64,000 nt of DNA, taken from contig OZ022258.1 in assembly GCA_963978905.1 (NCBI GenBank), forward strand, positions 32,115,282-32,179,281, in the 5' to 3' direction. Under the pieces are notes generated by a model. That model saw only the letters and a list, made by a program, of their open reading frames with translations. It was not told the origin of the DNA and ran no database searches. The translations under genes were made by a program, and so were the position numbers. This document shows, one piece after another, positions 10,367-20,024 of this stretch; position 1 is the stretch's first letter; the number at the start of each line of letters is the position of its first letter. This DNA comes from Trichostrongylus colubriformis. Taxonomy: Eukaryota; Nematoda; Chromadorea; Rhabditida; Trichostrongylidae.

Positions 10367-12296
10367 ATGACTGCTTCAATTGATTTTGACATTTTCAAAC
10401 AAGAATTGGCACGAGCGATTCGCGAACTTCAGAACGCGAGCTCCACCGTCGACCTGCAGCTCCTTGAGGAGCTTCATCTCGACGATGAAGATCGCGACGA
10501 TTCCTCATACAAGACACTCGTGGCAACCACGCAACGCAACCTTTTGGTTGCGCAGGCCCAGCTCTCACGAGCGCTTCACGACGTGCAGCAGTACTGGGAT
10601 TCAGTACTGCGGAGCACTGATCGATTGGGCGACGAGCAACAACGCCGCAACCTCTATGAGCAGGCCCTTCTCCATTGGCAAAGCCAAGGAGGGGATCAGG
10701 TTCAGAGGGAGGCTAAGAGCCTCGCCGACCAAATCGACACTGCTCTTCAACTGTTGCTGCAGATATATACGCCGCACTTATCGCAAGCTGCTGGTCGTCA
10801 GCCCACGACACCTACACAGCCTCTGCAGCGTAGGTTGGGACTGACGACACCAGCAACTCCAACGGCTATCAACAAGAACCCCGACGGCAGTAGCCGCTGG
10901 GACGAAAAGTTGAAAATAGTTGAGCATCTACCGCAAACCTCACCGCATGCTCAGGCTTGTTCCGAAGAAGAAATTCGTCAGGAACGACATGAGCTTTTAC
11001 CGCAAGAACAATTTGTTCGCCTACCGAAGTTCGACCTGCCCATGTTTGCAGGCGACATCGATAAGTTCCCCGCGTTTTGGGATGCCTTCAATTTGGCTGT
11101 GCATGCCAACCCCACTATTTCACCCGTCGTCAAGTTCCATCACTTGAGAAACCTTCTCAAGGGTGACGCACAGGCTGTCATAGCAGGATATGACATCACA
11201 CAGTCTCATTATGAGCTGGCCATCAAGACGTTACACGAAACCTACTATAGACCTTAGTTAATCCGCACGCAACTCAGTGTGAGATTGCAGGCTATGAAAC
11301 CTGCTGGCACATCACCGCTTCGGCAGAGGACCACGCTTGCACAGATAAGGTCCTTGTGGCTCCAACTTGAAAAACTTGGAGACCACGAGGACAATATCTT
11401 CGTCATGCGTCTCATTCGCCAGAAGTTTCCGCAGCGAACTCTAGAGCATCTAGGCACGATCGAAACGGCGGATCCTACCCCATGGAAAGTTCCGCAGCTT
11501 CTTTCAGGCTTAGATCGCGCCATTAAGACGTTCGAGACTATCGCAGATACAGCAGAGCAAACTCATACGAATACATATGCTCTTGCTCTACGCACTGAGA
11601 CAGAAGCACGATCATTCAGTGAAGACTTATCGCGTTTCTGTCATCATTGTGGTCGCACTAGGTCACAGACGCCTACACGGCGCGCTGCGACATCACATTC
11701 ACAATACCCCTGTGCATTTTGCAAGCGTTTTGGACACGCTACTGCAACTTGCCACCTGGTTACCACTACTGCAGCTCGTACAACAACAGTAATTGAAGAA
11801 GATCTCTGCCGTAAATTTTTCGCTCCTACACATTTTGCCTTTGAGTGCGACAGACCACCTTGCTCTCTGTCAGCGTGGCCACCATAGGACACTCTGTCCT
11901 AAGTACACTGCTGCGGCACAGAGCTCCAGAAGGACCCACAGAAACACACCTGCTAATCGTAGCGCAAGCAACCCTCACGTAAGGCGTACTCCCACTTCTC
12001 GTTCATCATCAGGCAAGGCGTACTCCCACTTCTCGTTCATCATCAGGCCGTTTGAACAGAAATGTTCCCTTTGTAGGGCATGTTCAATGTCTTCACGACC
12101 GTCACGACTCTCACTTAGAGAATCCCGACAAAACTTTAGAGCCGAATTAAAGCCAGATGGCTTTCGACTCCCCAAGTTACCGAAACAAGATGCTCCTTCA
12201 GACACCTCAACTCGTTCTTCCAGTTACACGGCCCCCACTTCTTCTCGTGGTCGGGAGGCTGGACCTAGTCCAGATATTCTTGATCGAGGGACGTGA
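10367..12296 (+). pseudogene. gag: Broken BEL/Pao gag
   Basis: Capsid precursor gene of the LTR element. It starts at ATG 10367. The N-terminal 150 residues are polar and helical. A DUF1759-type core follows (LPKFDLPMFAGDIDKFPAFW near codon 220, then KFHHLRNLLKGDA). An in-frame TAG at 11255-11257 interrupts it, and the same frame continues to 11887. A zinc knuckle of form CX2CX4HX4C begins CAFCKRFGH. A one-step frameshift near 11865 moves the next knuckle (CSLCQRGHHRTLC, CX2CX3HX4C) into another frame that runs to 12296. A 34-bp tandem duplication (11981-12014 and 12015-12048) shifts the frame again. No pol motif follows. The breaks are described as seen and not repaired. Confidence 0.88.
11981..12048 (+). 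repeat. 34-bp tandem duplication in gag
   Basis: Two exact copies of a 34-bp unit beginning AAGGCGTACTCCCACTTCTC. Because 34 is not a multiple of three, the second copy changes the reading frame. Confidence 0.9.
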
Positions 12297-13368
12297 TCGG
12301 GAACAAACTGTGAGAACGATATTGAGTGAGGCTGAGCACAGAGGTTACCGCCTTTGGACATTATTTACTGAACTGTTGACAAGTTATCGCTTCTGTTGTA
12401 GTCTCAGTTGTTACCGCCTTTGTTGAAGGCTTTGGCAGACCCTCTTTCCATTATGTAGTTCATCCATAGAAGTCCTTTTAGCTAACAGTTGAGTAGTCAA
12501 CAGTTGTAGTCATTTTTAGCCAATCTCTGTAGTCAGATAAATTAATCATTTCAGGAAACCTTGTCTGCCATTAGCTTTGGGGTTACCGCATTTGCTGCTA
12601 GAGTAGAAACTCAACAGCAGTTACCGCCGATATCCGGCGCCATGGAGGATCGACGATGATGGGCAAGGACGGTCGGCAGAGATGGGCAAGGACAGTCAAC
12701 TAAGATGGGCACGTGGCAGCAACATGGACGTCGATATTAGCCGACAACAACAACAACAACGTCATCGTCGTCTTGTGGCTGTCAACAACAACAACGTCGT
12801 CGTCTGGTGGCTGTTTGATGGAGATGGTGGTGGAAGATAGATGCTGGCAGAAGGAGTTGGTCGGACTTGTGGAGGAAGTGGTGCAGGAAGGCGAGGATCT
12901 CGGCAGTTCAATCGTATCTCCCCCTTTTTTGAGTGCCCTTGAGGCGCTCTTCCTTTTTCCCTTTTTGAGGTGCCCTTAAGGCACCTTGTGTGTCGTTTTG
13001 TATGTTTTTTTAGAGTGTCCTTAAGACACTCTTTCCCCCTTTTGCTGTGCTGTTGTGTTCTTACCCGTAGGAGTTGTTGTCGCTTATGTCTTGTAATATT
13101 TTTGTGCACCCTTAAGGTATTCCTTGCAGTTCGGTTTCCTTTGGGCGGCCCCTAAGGCACCCTATGTTGTCATGAGTTTTTCTGACTCGTAGGGACGTAG
13201 GTAGTTTAACTGCAAGGGATGACCGTGCTGGCCCATGCCGTCTTGCACTTTATCAACAGGGGTTTTCAGGTCGGCCATCTACATCTGGGCCAGATAGCAG
13301 CGGACGTTCGGTTCCCCCCAGGTGCAGTCGTTGCGCGCCCCGGAGCCATTCCTTTTCGCTCTCGGGAG
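12297..13368 (+). other. Non-coding 3' interior of the LTR element
   Basis: This is the place where pol should begin, but no protease, polymerase or integrase motif is visible. It includes several GTTACCGC-containing lines (12340-12630), an ACAACAACAACAACAACGTC tract (12738-12810), and repeated CTTAAGGCAC-type blocks (12940-13160). The latter look like small internal duplications. Confidence 0.6.
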
Positions 13369-14061
13369 TGTCGCGAAACGCGGCTGTTCCTGTGGGCGCA
13401 CCGCGCGCCCGGCCCCGCCCCCAGTCCGTGGCTCTGTAAAAGGGTCGCCACTGTCAGTCGGTGCTTACACACTTGACCCCCGGGATGAGAGGGCACCGGG
13501 CTAAGGCTGCTAGGATGCCATGCCGGACTGTTGAGGGTGAGAGCTTGTCTCTCACACTCTGCAGGCCGTCAAGGGCGCGGTGCGGTCGGGCGGACCGCGG
13601 CCGGCGTGGTTGAGCGCTGGCATGCCCACGTCCGTTACACCCGAGGACGTGGACGGCTGCAGGCGGGGTAAGTAGCCTGCAGGGGTGCAGGAAGTTACCG
13701 CAGTTACCGCTAGTGATCCAATAGTTGACCCTTGGGGAGATGAGCACGGTCGGACCTGAGTCCGGGCAGGATGATAAGAGCAGGGCGACTATTGTGAATA
13801 ACATGTACATAATAAATATGGGTGCTATAATCCTTGTACTTGTTGTCGTACGGAGTGTAGGTTATAGGTAGAAGTGCGGGAGCCAATACCTCCGGGAAGC
13901 GGCGGCCATACTGTGGGGAAAGCAGTATGGTTCCTGGGGAAGCCCACGTGGACAGTGACAACCCGCAGGCATAGCAGCTGCGTGGTATAGAGTCCGGAGA
14001 CCCGCAAACACGATGCTGTTGCGCTAGCGGTTAGGAGGGCAACCGCCCGAGAGCCGCAACA
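13369..14061 (+). repeat. 3' LTR of the BEL/Pao element
   Basis: 693 bp, the same length as the 5' LTR, with about 17 substitutions. The TATA box has decayed to TGTAAAAG. It ends CAACA and is followed by GCACC (14062-14066), the right-hand target-site duplication. The polypurine tract just upstream is weak (CTCTCGGGAG). Confidence 0.92.
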
Positions 14062-14375
14062 GCACCCTTTATTGAGTTCACATTCATATGATTGGACCCA
14101 TTCATTAGCGCAACCTATTATTCCACTCAGTGCTACGGCAAAGAGGGGAGGGGTGAGAGAAGGAGAGAGTACCTCTATCAGTACCTCTTTGCCCTCTAAC
14201 ATAGTTCGTCTGAGTAAGGAGGCGAAACGAACCACTCAAAAAGTTCTAATACACCATGTAATTTACTCTTTTTTGTGTTCTTCAATGGCCAATAATAGCA
14301 GCATGGTGCAAAGATAAGGTCAAAAATAAGAAAGAATTGAGCTCTTATTCTCTGCCTCGTCCTACGTATCCTTTG

Positions 14376-14617
14376 ACCAGTTAGGCTAGCGCACACTACT
14401 GCGCGCATTAAACAGGGAAGCATGCGAAATGAGCTTGATCGATATCGGTTATTCGCTATCTTCATTCGAACGGTATGCGAAGACCTTCATCCCGCAGAAA
14501 AAGGAAATTGGAGACAAAATCCCGTGAATCATTCTTCCCCCATATCAAATTCGATAAAGACCATTTTGCATGCATCCCTGTTTGATGCGCGAAGTAGTGT
14601 GCGCTAACCCAACTAGT
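14376..14617. mobile_element. MITE type B with long terminal inverted repeats
   Basis: About 242 bp with ends ACCAGTTAGGCTAGCGCACA and the complement of GTGTGCGCTAACCCAACTAGT. The inverted arms continue through CTACTGCGCGCAT and an AAACAGGGA / TCCCTGTTT block. The interior (TTGATCGATATCGGTTATTCG) is also found in the copy at 42655-43524. It has no coding capacity. It shares its outermost ~30 bp with the type A MITEs. Confidence 0.8.
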
Positions 14618-15339
14618 ATACCACCAAATGCCTATCACTATTGGGAATGCCCACACAATTTAGCGGTCGAAGTACCCCGTCACAACCGATATCAGATACG
14701 AAGCATGGCAATGCTAAGCATCTAGTGCTTAAGCTATTGGTTGTCGATAAATAATTATTCACCACATCACATTTGTCACACCCTGAAGTAGTCCATCACT
14801 TTCCGGAGGTCTAAATGAGCTAGCGGTGATGACTTCTTCAAATCCCGATTATCGACGTATATCGTTTTCGTAAACATGGTTCACTACTTAGAATTTTGCA
14901 TACTTTAGCGGTCGATACTCAGTGTTGCTGCCAGTACTGCATTAGAAAATGATTCCGAGTGAACCGCTTGCTTTGCTATCACGAATATAGGTTGCATCAT
15001 GGTTATCAACGTAGATCGCAGTATCAAGAGAAATACACCATTTTTAAGCAATTCAGCGGTCGATACATCGGCGCGGCAAGTGTTATCAAAACAAAATATA
15101 TTCACCCAATGGCACTGAGCATCAGACGCTTTTGCTGAAGCGGTCGTACAGTAGTATCGAGCAATGTAAAGGATTTCATCCCATCCAATCCTAACGGTTC
15201 TTATCAGCCTCTGTGAGCCGTTATGGGTTTCAGTGAGGCCCCTGTACCCAACATTATCATTGAGGTCCCTGCACTCTACAATACCTGCGAATGTGAATAT
15301 CCCACAGTTAGCTGACAAAGCGTACCGGCCTTGGTGACA
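14618..15339. repeat. Composite repeat, semi-unique module (copy 1)
   Basis: From about 14830 this follows the module seen at 16790-17300, 37905-38180 and 38580-39060: TATCGTTTTCGTAAACATGG, TTTAGCGGTCGATACCCAGTG, CGCATTAGAAAATGATTCC, GACACTGAGCATCAGACGCT, TCCTAACGGTTCTTATCAGCC. The first ~200 bp are diverged. No coding sequence is seen; the minus-strand frame 14905-15318 does not hold up across copies. Confidence 0.7.
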
Positions 15340-16319
15340 TTTTCCTTCTCACGCTCCTAATCGAATCTTATCAACCATTATCAGTTTGGATCACCCATAT
15401 TAATGTTCCCGTCCCACTCTGCTAAACACCCATGAGTGTCAGCGCTCTTGGATCAACGCGAAAGACGAAACGAATTTGGCGACAATCGCCTTCTCATGCT
15501 CCTCATCAAATCTTATCAACAGTTATCAATGCGGGTCACCCACCATCAATGTCCCCGTCTTACCCCGCAAAACACCTGTGAGTATGAACGCTCCGGGACC
15601 AATGAGAAAAGCGAAACGGATTCGACGACTCTAGCCTTTTTACGCTCCTTATCAAATCTTATCAACCGTTATCAAGCTGGATCACCCACCATTAATGTTC
15701 CCGGCCAATCCCGCAAAACACCTTTGAATCTTGGCACCCTTGGATCAACTTGAAAGGTGAAACGGATTTGGCGACTCTAGCCTTCTTACGCTCCTTATCG
15801 AATCCTCTCAACCGTTATCGATGCGGGTCATCCACCATTAATGTCCCCGTCCCACCTCGAAAACCACTTGTGGGTGTGAACGCTCCGGGACCAATGAGAA
15901 AAGCGAAACGGATTCGACGACTCTAGCCTTTTTACGCTCCTTATCAAATCTTATCAACCGTTATCAAGCTGGATCACCCACCATTAATGTTCCCGGCCAA
16001 TCCCGCAAAACACCTTTGAATGTTGGCGCCCTTGGATCAACTTGAAAGGTGAAACGGATTTGACGACTCTAGCCTTTTTACGCTCCTTATCGAATCTTAT
16101 CAACCGTTATCAGCGCGGGTCACCCACCATTAATGTCCCCGACCCACCCTGCTAAACACCTGTGAGTGTCAGCGTTCTTAGATCAACGCGTAAGGCGAAA
16201 CGTATTTGGCGACATTTACCTTCCGAGGCTCCTTATCAGCCCTTATCAGTTGCTATCACGTTCGGTCCACCACCATTAGTGTCCCCTTGCCATCCCCTAC
16301 ATCACTTGTAAAATTCAGC
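15340..16319. repeat. Tandem array 1, ~146-bp unit
   Basis: Minisatellite of about seven units. Landmark CTCCTT falls near 15645, 15791, 15938 and 16083, giving spacings of 146, 147 and 145 bp. Each unit contains CTTATCAAATCTTATCAACC, a CACCCACCATTAATGT block, CGCAAAACACCTGTGAGT and GCGAAACGGATTCGACGACT. Units differ by substitutions and small indels. Open frames across it arise from the repeat and are not genes. Confidence 0.9.
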
Positions 16320-16435
16320 GTCCCAGCTTTGCTGCGACGCGAGATATGAATTTCGTGACAGACGGACAAACACACACACACACACAGACACACACAGACA
16401 TACTAAGCGAATTATATATAGTAGGACCAGTTGGC
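16320..16435. repeat. Terminal module of the composite repeat
   Basis: Contains CAGCTTTGCTGCGACGCGAG, ATATGAATTTCGTGACAGAC, a (CA)n tract at 16373-16400 and the end AAGCGAATTATATATAGTAGG. The same module closes the arrays at 18560-18686, 39770-39858 and 40910-41008, and opens the inverted array at 41192-41310. Confidence 0.85.
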
Positions 16436-16684
16436 TCGCGCACACTTCTGCGCGCGATTCATGGCCATGTTTTGCAAAATGGATTTGATCGGCCCGACCA
16501 CAGTTGAAATTGAGCGGGAATTTCCTTTCCATTGCTTTCAGCTGAGCTATCTATTCAGACAAAAGTAGAGAAGACAGCGTGATTAAAAGCATTTCGGTGT
16601 TATTATACTTGAGTCTTTGCATCGAATCCGTTTTGCACGTCATCGAAACGAATCGCGCGCAGTAGTGTGCGCGAGCCAACTGGT
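16436..16684. mobile_element. MITE type A
   Basis: 249 bp with ~55-bp terminal inverted repeats: ACCAGTTGGCTCGCGCACAC at left and its complement at right, continuing through TGCGCGCGATTC and TTTTGCAAAATGG. The interior has GAAATTTCCTTTCC and GCATTTCGGT blocks shared with 37538-37799 and 38181-38444. Non-coding, able to fold into a long hairpin. Confidence 0.85.
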
Positions 16685-17299
16685 TTAGGTCATCATTTGG
16701 AGTTTGAATAGTTCGGACATCGATAGTTTTGTATTTAATTGCATCCATAGGTAACAAATTGTTCACTTGCTGAGCATCCAATTCCTACACATGAATGGTA
16801 GATCCATATCCCGATTGTCGATGTTTATCGTTTTCGTAAACCTGCTTCACTATTTGCAATTTTGCATAGTTTAGCGGTCGATACCCAGTGTTGCCGCCAG
16901 TACCGCATTAGAAAATGATTCCGAGTGAATCGTTCGCTTTGCTATCACAAATATAAGTTGCATCATGGTTATCAATGTAGATCGCAGTATCAAAAGAAAT
17001 GCATCATTTTTTCGAATGCAAGGCAATTCAGCTGTCGATACATCTGCCAGTGATATCAAAACAAACAAAATATGTTCACCTATTGACACTGAGCATCAGA
17101 CGCTTTTGCTAAAGCGGTCCTATAGTAGTATCAAGCGATGTAAAGTATTTCATCCCATCCGATTCCTAACGGTTCTTATCAGCCACCGTAAGCTGTAATC
17201 ACTGGGACCCTATACCCAACAGTACCATTGGGGTCCCTGCACTCTACAATACCTGCGAATGTGAACATTCGAAAGCTGGCCGCAAAAGCGTACCGGCCT
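16685..17299. repeat. Composite repeat, semi-unique module (copy 2)
   Basis: Starts TTAGGTCATCATTTGGAG directly after the MITE, as in the copies after 37799 and 38444. Continues with TTTAGCGGTCGATACCCAGT and ends with TCCTAACGGTTCTTATCAGCC before the tandem array. It has no supported gene. Confidence 0.8.
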
Positions 17300-18559
17300 T
17301 GGTGACATTTTCCTTCTCACGTTCCTAATTAAATCTGATGAATCTTATCGGTTTGGATCACCCACTATCGATGTCCCCATCCCACTCTGCTAAACACCCA
17401 TGAGTGTCAGCACCCTTAGATCAACGCGAAAGGCGGAACGAATCCGACGACATTCGCCTTCTCATGCTCTTTATCAAATCTTAGCAGCCATTCTTAGTTT
17501 GGATCAGCCACCAACAATGTCCCCGTCCTACCCCGCAAAACACCTCTAAGTATGAACGCTCCGGGACCACTGCGAAAGGGGAAACGGATTCGACGAATCT
17601 AGCCTTTTGTGCTCCTCATCAAATCTTATCAACCGTTATCAAGCTGGATCACCATCATTAATGTCCCCGTCCTCCCCGCAAAACACCTGTAAGTATGAAC
17701 GCTCCGGGACCAATGCAAAAAGGGGAACGGATTCGACGACTTTAGCATTTTTTCGCTCCTTATCGAATCTTATCAACCATTACCAATTTGTGTCACCCAC
17801 CATTAATGTCTCTGACCCATCCTGCTGAACACCTATAAGTGTCAGCGCTCTTAGATCAACGTGAGAGGCGAAACGGATCCAACAACTCTAGCCATTTCAC
17901 GTTCCTTATCATATCTTATCGACCGTTATCAATGCGAGCTACCCACGATTAATGTTCCCGCCCCATCCTACAGAGCATCCAAGAGTGTCAGCGCTCTAGG
18001 ATCAACCCGAAGGGCGAAACGACTCTGGTGACTTTTGCATTTTAAGGCTCCTTATCAAATCTTATCAAGCATTATTAATTTGTATCACCCACCCACCATT
18101 AATGTCCCTGGCCCACCCTTCTAGAAACCTATGAGTGTGAGCGCTCCAGGATCAATGCGAAGAGCGAAACGGATTCGATGGCTCTAGCCTTTTTGCGCTT
18201 CTTATCGAATCTTATCAACCCTTATCAATTTGGATCACCCACCATTAATGTCCCTGTCTCAAGCCTTAGAACACCTATGAATATCGGCGCTCTGGGATCA
18301 ACCCGAAAAGCGAAACTGATTCGACGATTCTAGCCTTTTTATGCACCTTATCAAATCTTATCAACCTTTATCAATGCGGGTCACCCACCATTAATGTTCC
18401 CGCCCCACGCCGCAGAACACTCAAGAGTATCAGTGCTCTAGGTTCAACCCGAAAGCCGAAACGACGTTGGTGACTTTCGCCTTTTAAGGCTCCTTATCAG
18501 CGTGTATCAGCTGCTATCACTTTCGGTCCACCACCGCCTGGGTCCCCTTACCACCCCCT
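17300..18559. repeat. Tandem array 2, ~146-bp unit
   Basis: About eight diverged units of the same minisatellite as array 1, with CTTATCAAATCTTATCAACC landmarks near 17470, 17610, 17757, 17903, 18049, 18196 and 18347. The plus-strand frame 17607-17828 is a by-product of the repeat. Confidence 0.9.
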
Positions 18560-18630
18560 ATATCATTTGTAAAATTCAGCTTCCCAGCTTTGCTGCGACG
18601 CGAGATATGAATTTCGTGACAGACAGACGG

Positions 18631-18661
<31 letters not shown>

Positions 18662-18686
18662 TACTTAGCGAATTATATATAGTAGG
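18560..18686. repeat. Terminal module with (CA)n
   Basis: Same end module as 16320-16435, with a longer CA tract (about 18632-18655) and the end GAATTATATATAGTAGGAT. Read on the minus strand this end begins TCCTACTATATATAATTCGC and is preceded by A, which resembles a Helitron 5' terminus. Confidence 0.8.
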
Positions 18687-19022
18687 ATGATCCCTAGAGA
18701 TCACCAGGGTAACAAACAGTGTCTTGCATGTATAGTAGTAATTTTACCAGGGATTTTCTTGAACGTTATCCAGGAATATAGTTCCATGTTCGATCCAGGC
18801 TTGTTCACGGCTACTTATGCTGCAGTTTTTGGTGCGCTAACGGTGACGGTGATCTTTGCGGTCTGGAGGCGCAAAACCATCCCTTCGCTAGCACTTCCAG
18901 CTTTAGCAGCTATAGTGATGTCAATGGGCCTGTGTACACATCGTAATGATCTTTGGCGATTTATGATTAAATACAAGAGGACGATGCCTCCAAAGAGATA
19001 TAGTTGTAGTCGAATATACTAG
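18687..19022 (+). CDS. Possible exon of an unknown membrane protein
   Basis: A 111-codon open frame directly after the composite repeat. It contains three hydrophobic stretches: CLACIVVILPGIFLNVI, then TATYAAVFGALTVTVIFAVW, then LALPALAAIVMSMGL, separated by short basic loops (RRK). There is an acceptor-like TTTTACCAG at 18742-18750 and a weak GTAATG donor near 18943. The ATG at 18687 overlaps the end of the repeat, so the true start is probably an exon border and not this codon. No family was recognised, and no neighbouring exon could be joined in phase. A chance open frame remains possible. Confidence 0.3.
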   Translation: MIPRDHQGNKQCLACIVVILPGIFLNVIQEYSSMFDPGLFTATYAAVFGALTVTVIFAVWRRKTIPSLALPALAAIVMSMGLCTHRNDLWRFMIKYKRTMPPKRYSCSRIY

Positions 19023-20024
19023 TATGGTTCTCAGTGAGTTGAGATTTAGCGAATCTATATTATAGGTTGTCGTCGAGACCTGCACGAATTTTACTTCCGT
19101 CTTCTTGTTCATATTCTTACCTTCACTTTCTTTCATTATTTGTATTTGTCACATAATCTCTACATTTTTTGGCTCAGCTTTTGTATTCCATCAAACTTAT
19201 GCTAACTTCATTTTTGGCATTTCTTGTCAGCGTGCTGTTGCTATCGATGACCACCTTGCCTTCTACTACTCAGTATTGAATAGTGGATATGTAATGTAGG
19301 AAGTCTCTTCCTCTGCTCCTAACTAGCAGTTGTGGATGAACCAATGCATAATGGAAAGAATCCCAACCCCTGGGGTGGGAGGGAAAGGGAGGGAGGGAAG
19401 GAGGGAGGGCGTTTTGCTTTCCACCTTTCGATCGGAAGGAGTTTTTCTCTTGGGGTAAGAGGGAGGGAGGGCTTTTTGTTCGCCCCGTGAAGCTGTTTTT
19501 TGATAAAAACTGTGTTAACATTAAAAAACCTTTATTGATATGCAACAGATTGTAGCAAATTGAAAACTAACAATCACAGACGTAATAGGGGGGTCGTTTG
19601 GGGGGGGGAGGGGGTCGTATTTTTTGAAAATTTTCCTCAACTGGACACTTGACCCTGGCATGAGGTTTATATTGTACACAATATAAGTTCAGGCCCTCGA
19701 CTGATGTAGGGATGAAGATCTTCACGGATGCAAGGCTTATGATGGGTAGAAGGAGTGAATGTATCTCACTATTTAAGTAAACGATTTCGTGCATTCATAC
19801 ACCTTTGTGGGAACAAGTACTGCTCACTCAAGGCTCTGTGGAATCCTAGTTATACCGCAAGCACTCTCCATTTCTGAAAGGAATCAGTCGGGAAAAGCAA
19901 CTCATCAATTTTTAGGACGCACAATTTCAAAGACAGAAGTATTTATCATTTTTCAAGGTAATAATAATCCATAATAAGTATAGAATAATGTTAACAGCAT
20001 TCAATGCATAGATTTCCACTCATA
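19023..20024. other. No gene; purine-rich low-complexity tract
   Basis: About 1 kb with only short frames. Positions 19365-19475 are G/A-rich (GGGAGGGAAGGAGGGAGG) and 19585-19615 hold a G run. This lies downstream of the ornithine decarboxylase stop codon. Part may be its 3' UTR, but no clear polyadenylation site was chosen. Confidence 0.4.

Larger units (their letters stand above)
8360..14061 (+). mobile_element. Non-autonomous BEL/Pao LTR retrotransposon
   Basis: A 5702-bp element bounded by two 693-bp LTRs (8360-9052 and 13369-14061) that start TGTCG and end CAACA. GCACC flanks both sides (8355-8359 and 14062-14066), a 5-bp target-site duplication as BEL/Pao elements make. A TGG-initiated primer site follows the 5' LTR. 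The interior holds a gag frame with a DUF1759-type core and zinc knuckles, broken by a stop, a frameshift and a 34-bp tandem duplication. I saw no protease, reverse transcriptase, RNase H or integrase motif, so the pol region appears deleted or replaced. By hand count the LTRs differ at about 17 positions (about 2.5%), which suggests a fairly recent insertion. Any movement would need enzymes supplied by a relative such as the element beginning near 60.4 kb. Confidence 0.92.

Noticed and set aside
15340..18560. Regular repeats that might suggest a CRISPR array
   Set aside because: Units are ~146 bp, contiguous and diverged along their whole length, with no short identical repeats separated by unique spacers and no cas genes. 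The sequence is eukaryotic.
16685..18686. Helitron with both termini
   Set aside because: A Helitron-like TC end is present, but no CTRR end with an adjacent hairpin was found at the MITE side (CTAA occurs by the MITE, without a stem). Only the one-ended resemblance is reported.
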